NCBI GenBank assembly: GCA_031275395.1
Contig: JAISOU010000037.1
Coordinates: 1 to 12,148, forward strand
Direction of reading: 5' to 3'
Source: Helicobacteraceae bacterium
GTDB taxonomy: Bacteria; Campylobacterota; Campylobacteria; Campylobacterales; SZUA-545
Length of the DNA stretch: 12,148 bases
In this document: positions 5,668-12,148 of the stretch, piece by piece
Numbering within the stretch: the first letter of the stretch is position 1
Layout: every line of letters begins with the position of its first letter
Position numbers and translations under genes: made by a program
Notes under the pieces: model-generated
Told to the model about the DNA's origin: nothing
Seen by the model: the letters and a program-made list of their open reading frames with translations, nothing else
Databases searched by the model: none

Positions 5668-8331
5668 ATGGGACTGGCTACGCTTTTAGAAATTGGGGCG
5701 CAAAACGGGCAAAAAAAAGCCGCGAAAACCCTTTTGCCGTTTGAAACGACGGGCGAAAGTAAGGCGATCGCGCTAAAGACAAGCGAAAAATCTGACAAAA
5801 ACGACTTTGCGGCGGCTCTAAAAACGGCGCTGGCGACAAACGCTCCAAAAACGTCGAGCAAAACGGCGAATAACGGCGCGCCAATTAAAAGCGCGATCGC
5901 GCCAACCAAACGAAATATCGCAAATACGGCTACACCGATCGAAAGCAAAACCGCAAGCGCCTCCAAAATACCGATCGATAGCAAAAAGTTAAACTTTGAC
6001 GAGCCGATCCTAAAAACAACGGAAAAAACGCAGTCTGATCCGATCGGCGAGAAAACCAAAAGTTCGCCTCTTGCAAAGCTAATCGAGAAAATCGACGCGC
6101 CAAAAAAGGCGCCGATCGAAAAAGGCGCCGACCAAACCAAACCGCAAAAAGTTGAAACGGTTAAGATTAAAACCGATAAAGCGCCGATCGAAACGATCGC
6201 GAATCAAAACGAGAATAAAACGCGCGTAGCGATCGCGGATAAGTCCGACGCGATTCAAACCGCGCGTAGCGATCGCGGCGAAAAAAAGCAAATAGTCACG
6301 GCGAAAGCAAAAGCGCCGTCGATCGAAAAAGTCGTAGAGAAAATTAGCGAAAAATCCGAATCAAAAGAGATCGAAGCGCAAAAACCGAACGAAACGCCAA
6401 AAATCAAAACGCCGACGATCGAAAAAGTCGCCGACCAAACCAAGCCGCAAAAGATCGAATACGTAAAAACGATCGAAGTAAAAGCCAAGCCGATCGATAT
6501 TAAAACCGATAAAGCGCCAATTACGACTAGCGACGCTAATAAAACCTTCCAAGCGCCGATCGAAAACGATTACGACCAAAAAGAGCAAATAATAGCGATA
6601 GAGGAGATTTTGGCGGCGATCGAAACGTTTGCCGACGAAGCGCCGATCGACAAACCGACGCCAATTGCCGCGCCGTTAAATCAGGCGCATAAAACGAGCG
6701 CTTTGCCCTCCGAGCCGTTCAATCAACCCGCGCGCGAACCGATCCAGACGGGTAAATCCGTAACAATGCCAGAGCAATCGGGCGCAGAATCGATCGAGCT
6801 TGCGCGGCGCGTTATTTCGCAGCTAAGCGAAAAGGCGCGTTTTATCGACGCGGAAACGCTACGCGGCGTAACGGAACGTTTTAGGGCGATCGCAAAAAAC
6901 GGATCGTTTGCGGAGCTTGTCGATTTTGCCAATAAAAACGGGTTAAATATCTCCAAAATCGCTCTATCGACCCAAACCGCAAACGAAAACCGCGCTATAG
7001 CTACGTTTAGCGCGATCGACAAGTCGTCCAGAGCGCCAAGCAAGATTGAGGTTAAAACCGACAAAGCGAGCGCCGATCAAAAAACGATCGTAAAAACGCC
7101 CGTTAAAGACGCGCCGATCGTATCTAAAGCCGAACAAAAAGCGTTCGCCAAAGAGGAGTTTTGGGGGTTGGCAAAACCCGTATTAAAAGAGAACGCGCCG
7201 ATTGAAAAACCGATCGTAAGCGCCAAAACGCCAAAGGAAAATCCGTCGATCGCGCCCGACGCAAACGCGCAAAAAACGGGCGAAAAAGCGCCAAAACCGC
7301 AGGAAAATCTAGCCAAAACGCCCGATCTTAAATCGCCGCCGATCGCTAACAAAAAAACCGATTTAACGGATTCGCCGCCGCAAGAAAATCCCAAAAACGC
7401 CACGCCAATCCAAGCAAAGCCGATCGAGCGGCAGATAACGCAAAACGAACCGAAAGAGGCGATCGATCAAAAGACGATACGGGCAAGCGCAAAGCCGATT
7501 GAACAATACGCGCCGATCGAGCAAACGCCAAAACCCGCGACGCAGAATACGCGCAAAGAAAAAGCGCCGATCGAAACTTCTATCGAAACGCCGCAAACGC
7601 CAAAAGAAAGCCCGCCGATCGTAACCGCGCAAAAAGAGCCAAAATCGTTTATCGCGGAGTTTTTACGATTTATCGCTCCTAAAGAAAGCGCGCCGCAAAA
7701 AGAGATAAAAAGCGCCAAAACGACGGAGCGCGAAAGCCTTAAAGCGCCCGATTTTAGCGCCGATATTTTTCGCGCCAGAGCGGTTGCGAGTCAGCCGCTA
7801 AACGTCGTTTCTTTAGCGCCGCAAACCGCGCAAGGCGATCTTTGGAGCGAAACGGAGTTTGACGCGTCCGCGATTAAACGCCTTACGCCGCAGACCGAAC
7901 TGGATGATGAAAGCGTTTCGCAGGAGGAGAGGCTAACAAGCGCCGCGCAGACAAACCCTAAGCGACCGGAGGTTAGAGGCGAGATCGCGCGGTATGCGGC
8001 GCGGTTTTTCGCTACGCGGCTAAACGAGGCGATCGAAAACTACAAACCGCCGATTACGCGCCTGATGATCGCGATGAATCCGGAGGGGCTTGGCGAGGTT
8101 GGCGTTACGCTTATTACGCGGGGCGATTCGCTGATCGTTTCGTCGAGAAGCGCGCCGCATACGATCGCTCTTTTGATCGCGCATAGCGCCGAAATTCGCC
8201 AAAATCTCGCGCAAGCGGGATTCGATCGGATCGAACTGCAATATCGAGAGGATCAAAGCGGCGAACGCGATCGCCAAAAAGAGGAGCGCGAAAAGCAAAA
8301 AAACCGCAAAGAGGAAGAGGACGCGGCTTAG
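5668..8331 (+). CDS. fliK: Flagellar hook-length control protein FliK
   Basis: FliK is the secreted ruler that measures hook length and switches flagellar export from hook to filament subunits. The protein is 887 residues, long for FliK. Residues about 770-860 form the conserved C-terminal hook-control domain: RLMIAMNPEGLGEVGVTL, a short strand GDSLIVSSRS, then LLIAHSAEIRQNLAQAGF. A second ordered block at about 370-435 (ELARRVISQLSEKARFIDAE, ELVDFANKNGLNISKIAL) resembles a segment seen in other Campylobacterota FliK proteins. Between and around these are low-complexity stretches rich in Lys, Ala, Pro and Glu, with the short theme AP-I-E/D-K recurring dozens of times, fitting an extended ruler. 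The last 20 or so residues are highly charged (ERDRQKEEREKQKNRKEEED). ATG 5668 has GGAG 4 bp upstream. No flagellar neighbours are in the window, although fliK often sits beside flgD and flgE. Confidence 0.88.
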   Translation: MGLATLLEIGAQNGQKKAAKTLLPFETTGESKAIALKTSEKSDKNDFAAALKTALATNAPKTSSKTANNGAPIKSAIAPTKRNIANTATPIESKTASASKIPIDSKKLNFDEPILKTTEKTQSDPIGEKTKSSPLAKLIEKIDAPKKAPIEKGADQTKPQKVETVKIKTDKAPIETIANQNENKTRVAIADKSDAIQTARSDRGEKKQIVTAKAKAPSIEKVVEKISEKSESKEIEAQKPNETPKIKTPTIEKVADQTKPQKIEYVKTIEVKAKPIDIKTDKAPITTSDANKTFQAPIENDYDQKEQIIAIEEILAAIETFADEAPIDKPTPIAAPLNQAHKTSALPSEPFNQPAREPIQTGKSVTMPEQSGAESIELARRVISQLSEKARFIDAETLRGVTERFRAIAKNGSFAELVDFANKNGLNISKIALSTQTANENRAIATFSAIDKSSRAPSKIEVKTDKASADQKTIVKTPVKDAPIVSKAEQKAFAKEEFWGLAKPVLKENAPIEKPIVSAKTPKENPSIAPDANAQKTGEKAPKPQENLAKTPDLKSPPIANKKTDLTDSPPQENPKNATPIQAKPIERQITQNEPKEAIDQKTIRASAKPIEQYAPIEQTPKPATQNTRKEKAPIETSIETPQTPKESPPIVTAQKEPKSFIAEFLRFIAPKESAPQKEIKSAKTTERESLKAPDFSADIFRARAVASQPLNVVSLAPQTAQGDLWSETEFDASAIKRLTPQTELDDESVSQEERLTSAAQTNPKRPEVRGEIARYAARFFATRLNEAIENYKPPITRLMIAMNPEGLGEVGVTLITRGDSLIVSSRSAPHTIALLIAHSAEIRQNLAQAGFDRIELQYREDQSGERDRQKEEREKQKNRKEEEDAA
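6221..6278 (+). repeat. 18-bp direct repeat inside fliK, read in two different frames
   Basis: CGCGCGTAGCGATCGCGG occurs at 6221-6238 and again at 6261-6278. The copies are 40 bp apart, not a multiple of three, so the first is translated within TRVAIAD and the second within TARSDRG. Another near-repeat in the same gene, ADQTKPQK, occurs in frame around 6128 and 6431. Confidence 0.85.
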
Positions 8332-8436
8332 ACGCGATCCCTCTTTTGACAGAAGCCCGCTAACGCTATCAAACGCAAAAATTCTTTTACGCGCGGATTT
8401 GTTGTAAGATTTAAGAAAAGTATAAGAATAGGCTTG

Positions 8437-8487
8437 TATAATTTTGTTTTTGGTCTTAAAGACGGGGTTTGCGTTTCGGCGCAAACC
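8437..8487 (+). promoter_or_regulatory. Putative fdh operon promoter (-10) and leader hairpin
   Basis: TATAAT (8437-8442) is a perfect -10 box, 66 bp before the first fdh gene, without a clear -35. Downstream, GGTTTGCG (8466-8473) and CGCAAACC (8480-8487) form a perfect 8-bp stem with a 6-base loop, 21 bp before ATG 8509. No T-run follows, so it is not a standard terminator; it may be a leader structure that affects RNA stability or serves as a protein-binding site. The remainder of 8332-8508 shows no other feature and no clear terminator for fliK. Confidence 0.45.
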
Positions 8488-8508
8488 TAATTTAACAAAA
8501 GGATTAGT

Positions 8509-8730
8509 ATGAGCGAACGGGTCTTGAAAAGACGCGAGTTTCTCAAACGCGCGGGCAATGCGGCGGTCGTGATCGGCGCGGCGGCGACGGTCGTAACCGC
8601 GACGACGCAAACCTATGCGCGGGGGCAAACCGACGGGCATAGCGGCGTTGCGGTAGGGCGATCGCGCAAAAACGAGATTTTGTATCGTAAAACTCCCGAA
8701 TGGGAGCTTTATTACAGATCGGTTCTATAA
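8509..8730 (+). CDS. Small twin-arginine protein of the formate dehydrogenase locus
   Basis: This 73-residue protein carries a Tat signal: KRREFLKRAG at residues 7-16, then a hydrophobic stretch (AAVVIGAAATVVTATT) and a probable cleavage near TYA at about residue 38. The mature part is only about 35 residues, ending ILYRKTPEWELYYRSVL. Small Tat-signal proteins of this type lie directly upstream of fdhA in Campylobacterota and some other groups (formate-dehydrogenase-region Tat protein). Their exact role is not settled; an accessory or assembly subunit of the periplasmic dehydrogenase is the usual suggestion. ATG 8509 is preceded by AAAGGA. It is the first gene of the operon and is separated from fdhA by 137 bp, an unusually loose gap for this operon. 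No cofactor motif or cysteine is visible in it. Confidence 0.8.
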   Translation: MSERVLKRREFLKRAGNAAVVIGAAATVVTATTQTYARGQTDGHSGVAVGRSRKNEILYRKTPEWELYYRSVL

Positions 8731-8871
8731 AAAGAGCTGATAAGCGGCGTTTGAACGCAAAAGTTGGCGACTGATTACCATTGTCAAACATGGCGAACGC
8801 TATTACTACATTATTGAAAAGTAGCGAAGGAGAAAGAAATGAGATTACGTATCAGAAAGGAGATTAAATGA
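8731..8871 (+). other. Inter-gene segment with a 10-codon leader ORF overlapping fdhA
   Basis: A mini-ORF at 8839-8871 (MRLRIRKEIK) has a strong AAGGAG site (8827-8832) and ends in TGA that overlaps the fdhA ATG (ATGA). fdhA has its own AAAGGAG (8856-8862) inside it. The mini-ORF start region and the fdhA start region look alike (purine-rich site, then ATGAG), as if duplicated. Just upstream another frame reads WRLITIVKHGERYYYIIEK and stops at TAG 8822-8824, which looks protein-like but lacks a standard start; one added A in the run 8759-8762 would connect it to a TTG at 8751. Whether anything here is translated cannot be decided from the sequence. Confidence 0.4.
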
Positions 8872-11681
8872 GCGCGTTAAATAATCGTCTTGGACGGCGA
8901 TCGTTTTTGAAATTAGGCGCGATCGCGAGCGCTTTTAGCGCAAGTAACGTTTTTGCGAGCGACGAGGCGATCAAAGCCTCTAGCCAAGAGGAGCTTCGCC
9001 AAGCCTACCCAAATAGCAAAAAGGTCAAAACGATCTGCACGCATTGCTCGGTTGGCTGCGGCGTAGTCGCGGAGGTAAAAGACGGAATGTGGCTACGTCA
9101 TGAGGTCGCGCAGGATCATCCGGTCAGCGCGGGCGGGCATTGCTGTAAGGGCGCGGATATGATCGACAAATACCGCGCTACCAACCGATTGCGTTTTCCG
9201 ATCGAAAAGGTCGGCGGTAAATGGAAGCGAACGAGCTGGGACGACGCTATGGGCAAGATCGCCGCAAAACTTTCCGCGATTAGAGAGCAACACGGCCCCG
9301 ACGCGGTTATGTGGCTAGGATCGGCGAAGGTGTCCAACGAACAGTCGTATTACATTCGCAAGTTTGCGGCGTTTTTCGGCACAAACAATATCGATCACCA
9401 AGCGCGTATTTGACACAGCCCAACAGTCGCCGGTGTGGCGAACACATTAGGGTATGGCGGTATGACGAACCATTTAGGAGATATGCAACTTTCCAAAGCT
9501 ATTCTCGTTATGGGCGCAAACCCCGCGGTCAATCACCCTGTGGCTATGCAACATATTTTGAAGGCTAAAGAGCGTAATAACGCGAAAATTATCGTTATTG
9601 ATCCGCGCTACACAAAGACGGCGGCAAAGAGCGATATTTACGTTCGGATCAGAACGGGAACCGACGTGCCGTTTTTATACGGAATGATCCGCCTTGCGAT
9701 CAAAAACGGTTGGACGGATAAGGAGTTTATCCGCGATCGTATTTACGGTTACGAAAAGATCGCCCAAGAGGCTGAAAAATGGACGCCCGAACAGGTTGCG
9801 AACGTATGCGGTTGCAAAGCCGAAGAGCTGATCAAAGCGGCTACGGCATTTGCGGCGGCAAAACCCGGGTGCTTGATTTGGAATCAAGGTTGGACGCAAC
9901 ACACGATCGGCACGAGCAACACTCGGCTTGGTCCTATTATGCAAATGATCTACGGCAATATGGGTAAAGCGGGCGGCGGTTGCAATATTTTACGCGGACA
10001 CGACAACGTTCAGGGCGCGTCCGATATGTGCAATCTAGCCGATAGCCTGCCCGGTTATTACGGATTAGCCGAAGGGATTTGGAAGTATTTCGCGGACGCT
10101 TGGAAAGTCGATTACGAGTGGCTAAAAGGACGCTTCAAATCCAAAGATATTATGGAGAAAAACGGCTTTGCGCTATCAAACTTTTGGATGGGCGTATTAA
10201 ACGAAGAAAACGCCGTCAATAACGAGGGAACGCCGCTTAAAGCGCTTGTCGTGATCGGTAACGGCATATCGACGGTAACGCAGGTTCATAAGATCAAGGA
10301 GGCGCTAGATAAGCTAGAGCTTGTCGTCTTTATTGATCCTTACGTAAACGACGCGGCGGTTATTACCGATCGCGGCGATAATCTGTTTTTGTTGCCCGCC
10401 GCGAGTCAAATTGAAACAAGCGGAAGCGTCGCCGCTACAAACCGTAGCTATCAGTGGCGATCGCAGGTGGTTAATCCGCTCTATGAAAGCCGTCCCGATC
10501 ACGAGATCTTGTTTGATCTCGCCAAACGGCTAGGCTTTTACGACGAGTTTGTCCGATCGCTAGGCAAAGGCGGCGGCGATTACGTTTGGCCTGAAGACGC
10601 TACAAGGGAGCTTTGCAGTTCGATTCGCTCGATCGGGCTTGGCGGAATCACGCCCGAGCGATTAAAGGCTCATCAAGAGAACTGGCATCTGTTTGATCCC
10701 GTTACCCTTGCGGGTTACGGCAAAATGGAAGGAAGCTACTACGGACTGCCTTGGCCGTGCTGGAGCGAAAAGCACCCCGGCACGCCCGTTATGTACGACG
10801 TTTCAAAGCCCATTATGTTAGGCGGCGGTATGGGCTTTAGAGAAAATTGGGGCGTAGAGCGCGAGGAGGAGGGCGGCAAAAAGGTCGGTCTGCTTGCGGG
10901 CAATACGCCCGCGGGGTCGTCCGTAAAAGGCGGCTATGCGCGCATAACGGCGGCAAATATAGAGAGTTTCGGCATTAAGCTGACCAGCGAGGAGAAAACT
11001 AAAGTCGAGGGCAAAAACTTTGCCACCGATCGCAGCGGTATTTTGGTTGATAAAGCGCTTGCGGCGGGGCTTTGCCCGTATGGAAACGGGCGCGCAAGGG
11101 CGATCGCGTGGAACTTTCCGGATCAAATCCCAATGCACAGAGAGCCGCTTCATAGCTTTAGGCAGGATCTTGTGGCGAAATACCCGACTTTTCCCGACAA
11201 GGCGAACCATTGGCGCGCCGCGATTCGTTACAAGAGCGAACAGGACAAAGAGGAGTGGGTGAAAAACTATCCCGTTAACGTCGTTACGGGGCGGATCGTC
11301 GAACATATGGGGACGGGAACGGAAACGAGAGCGAGCAAGTATCTCGCCGAACTAGCGCCCGAAATGTTTATCGAGATCAATCCTAATCTAGCGGGCAAAC
11401 TCGGCGTAAAAGACGGCGATATGGTATGGGTTTATGGCACAAGCGAGGGCAAGATCAAAGTTAAAGCGGTTTATAGCTATACGATCGACGAAAACTCGAT
11501 CTTCCTGCCACAAAACTTTTCGGGCGTATGGAGCGGCGTAAGCCTTGCCGATCGCTATCCCGACCAGACCGCGCCTTACGCGTTTGGCGAGTGTAGCACA
11601 ATGGTTACGAGCTACGGCTACGACATTATTACCTCCTGCCCCGAAACCAAATGCACGCTGGTTAGAATCGAGAAGGCGTAG
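8868..11681 (+). CDS. fdhA: Selenocysteine-containing formate dehydrogenase, catalytic subunit (UGA at 9411-9413 read as Sec)
   Basis: FdhA oxidises formate to CO2 at a molybdenum or tungsten bis-pterin centre and passes electrons to FdhB; the Tat signal (GRRSFLK, residues 9-15, cleavage near FA at 29-30) places it in the periplasm. Conventional reading gives two ORFs, 8868-9413 and 9435-11681, but the frame is the same and the codons between continue the protein: ...NIDHQARI-U-HSPTVAGVANTLGYG. This is the family's Sec-His active site; TGA is codon 182. The 4Fe-4S motif is CTHCSVGC (C57, C60, C64) with C92/C93 before KGAD. The molybdopterin oxidoreductase body follows, and from about residue 803 the dinucleotide-binding C-terminal domain (NVVTGRIVEHMGTGTETR). 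Total length is 937 residues, normal for the family. AAAGGAG sits 5 bp before ATG 8868. Synthesis needs SelA, SelB, SelC and SelD, not in this window. Confidence 0.95.
9411..9452 (+). promoter_or_regulatory. Bacterial SECIS-like element directing selenocysteine insertion
   Basis: Directly after the UGA a hairpin can form in the coding RNA. The upper stem TCGCC (9427-9431) pairs with GGCGA (9437-9441) around the loop GGTGT. The lower stem CCCAA (9419-9423) pairs with TT-A-GGG (9447-9452) with one bulged A, and an internal loop lies between. The apical loop begins 18 bases after the UGA and its first two bases are G, in line with the general bacterial SECIS model (SelB-binding hairpin within the reading frame). 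Pairing was worked out by eye, not by a folding program. Confidence 0.75.
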
Positions 11682-11690
11682 GAGCGAACA

Positions 11691-12148
11691 ATGGGAAGAA
11701 TGAAATTTTATTGCGACGAAGCGCGTTGTATCGACTGCAACGGCTGCGTAGTCGCGTGTAAAGAAGCCCATGAGATTCCAGTAGGCGTTAATCGCCGACG
11801 GGTCGTTACGATCAACGAGGGAATCGTAGGCGAGGAAATAAGTCTTAGCGTGGCGTGTATGCACTGCTCCGACGCGCCGTGCGTAAAAGTCTGCCCCGTC
11901 GATTGCTTCTATATTCGTACCGACGGGATCGTTTTACACAACAAAAACAAGTGTATCGGTTGCGGTTATTGTCTGTATGCCTGTCCTTTCGGAGCGCCGC
12001 AATTTCCTAAAAACGGCATTTTCGGCGTGAAAGGCAAAATGGACAAATGCACCTTTTGCGCGGGCGGTCCCGACGAAACCCATTCGCATGACGAGTTTCA
12101 TAATTACGGGCAAAACCGAATGGCGGAAGGCAAACCTCCTATGTGCGC
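11691..12148 (+). CDS. fdhB: Formate dehydrogenase iron-sulfur subunit (3' end outside window)
   Basis: FdhB carries electrons from FdhA to the membrane cytochrome b subunit through 4Fe-4S clusters. The frame is open to the window edge; 152 codons are visible. Ferredoxin-type motifs: CIDCNGCVVAC (C13, C16, C19, C23); C56, C59, C64 and C68 in ACMHCSDAPCVKVCP; CIGCGYCLYACP (C88, C91, C94, C98); and C120 and C123 (DKCTFC) with C152 as a possible member of the fourth cluster. The arrangement matches the FdhB/HybA/NrfC ferredoxin family. It has no signal sequence of its own, so export with FdhA by the Tat route is expected. ATG 11691 follows the fdhA stop by 9 bp, with GGAG (11681-11684) overlapping the last base of that stop. 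The cytochrome b subunit gene would be expected next. Confidence 0.95.
   Translation, partial: MGRMKFYCDEARCIDCNGCVVACKEAHEIPVGVNRRRVVTINEGIVGEEISLSVACMHCSDAPCVKVCPVDCFYIRTDGIVLHNKNKCIGCGYCLYACPFGAPQFPKNGIFGVKGKMDKCTFCAGGPDETHSHDEFHNYGQNRMAEGKPPMC

Noticed and set aside
5652-6140. A 162-codon hydrophobic minus-strand ORF resembling a membrane protein.
   Set aside because: It is the reverse of the Lys/Ala/Glu-rich start of fliK, which necessarily reads as Phe/Leu/Ser-rich sequence; no start signals are seen.
8020-8640. A 206-codon minus-strand ORF.
   Set aside because: It is antisense to the fliK C-terminal domain and the Tat gene, is rich in Arg as expected for a shadow of GC-rich codons, and has no recognisable family features.
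8868-11681. fdhA as a split or frameshifted pseudogene.
   Set aside because: The only interruption is a TGA exactly at the selenocysteine position, with the frame preserved and a SECIS-like hairpin following.
1-12148. tRNA or rRNA genes and phage or integrase attachment sites.
   Set aside because: I looked for the usual tRNA arms, rRNA signatures and integrase genes and saw none; a tRNA search program would be needed to exclude them fully.

Overview
The window most likely comes from a Campylobacterota (epsilonproteobacterial) genome. The evidence is the gene set: a periplasmic selenocysteine formate dehydrogenase locus with the small twin-arginine protein typical of this phylum in front of it; an argF-hemB pair, also adjacent in Campylobacter jejuni (from memory); and a long fliK behind a good sigma-54 (GG-N10-GC) site. 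I cannot name a genus. From about 2.4 kb onward the DNA is packed with the palindrome CGATCG (often GCGATCGC); the first 2.4 kb has none that I can find.

Layout. 1-366: 3' end of an ABC-F ATPase (+). 367-984: no gene, but a perfect 65-bp tandem duplication and a nested inverted-repeat element of the 'CATTGCGAGGAGC...GAAGCAATCC' type. 985-4160: three consecutive minus-strand genes, all broken: a Sel1-repeat lipoprotein, argF and hemB. Reading across frames recovers near full-length proteins, interrupted by nine single-base indels and two TAG nonsense codons. Two of the indels create an apparent HemB-ArgF fusion ORF that is not a real fusion gene. 4255-4700: two small intact plus-strand genes, a DUF4177 protein and a two-helix membrane protein, overlapping by ATGA. 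4723-5615: a minus-strand remnant resembling the C-terminal part of an M48 (HtpX-like) peptidase, without the protease domain and with one frameshift. 5668-8331: fliK, intact. 8509-12148: the formate dehydrogenase operon: small Tat protein, fdhA (one 937-residue gene read through an in-frame UGA at 9411-9413 as selenocysteine, with a SECIS-like hairpin just after) and the start of fdhB, which runs off the window.

How the parts fit. FdhA and FdhB would be the catalytic and electron-transfer subunits of a Tat-exported respiratory formate dehydrogenase; the membrane cytochrome b subunit and accessory genes are expected beyond the right edge. FliK would set flagellar hook length. HemB is needed for tetrapyrrole and haem synthesis, so a broken hemB beside a respiratory locus that normally needs a haem-containing subunit is a puzzle: there is a second copy, the cell imports or lacks haem, or this part of the assembly carries many sequencing errors. 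The sharp contrast (all minus-strand genes broken, all plus-strand genes clean) is the most notable property of the window.
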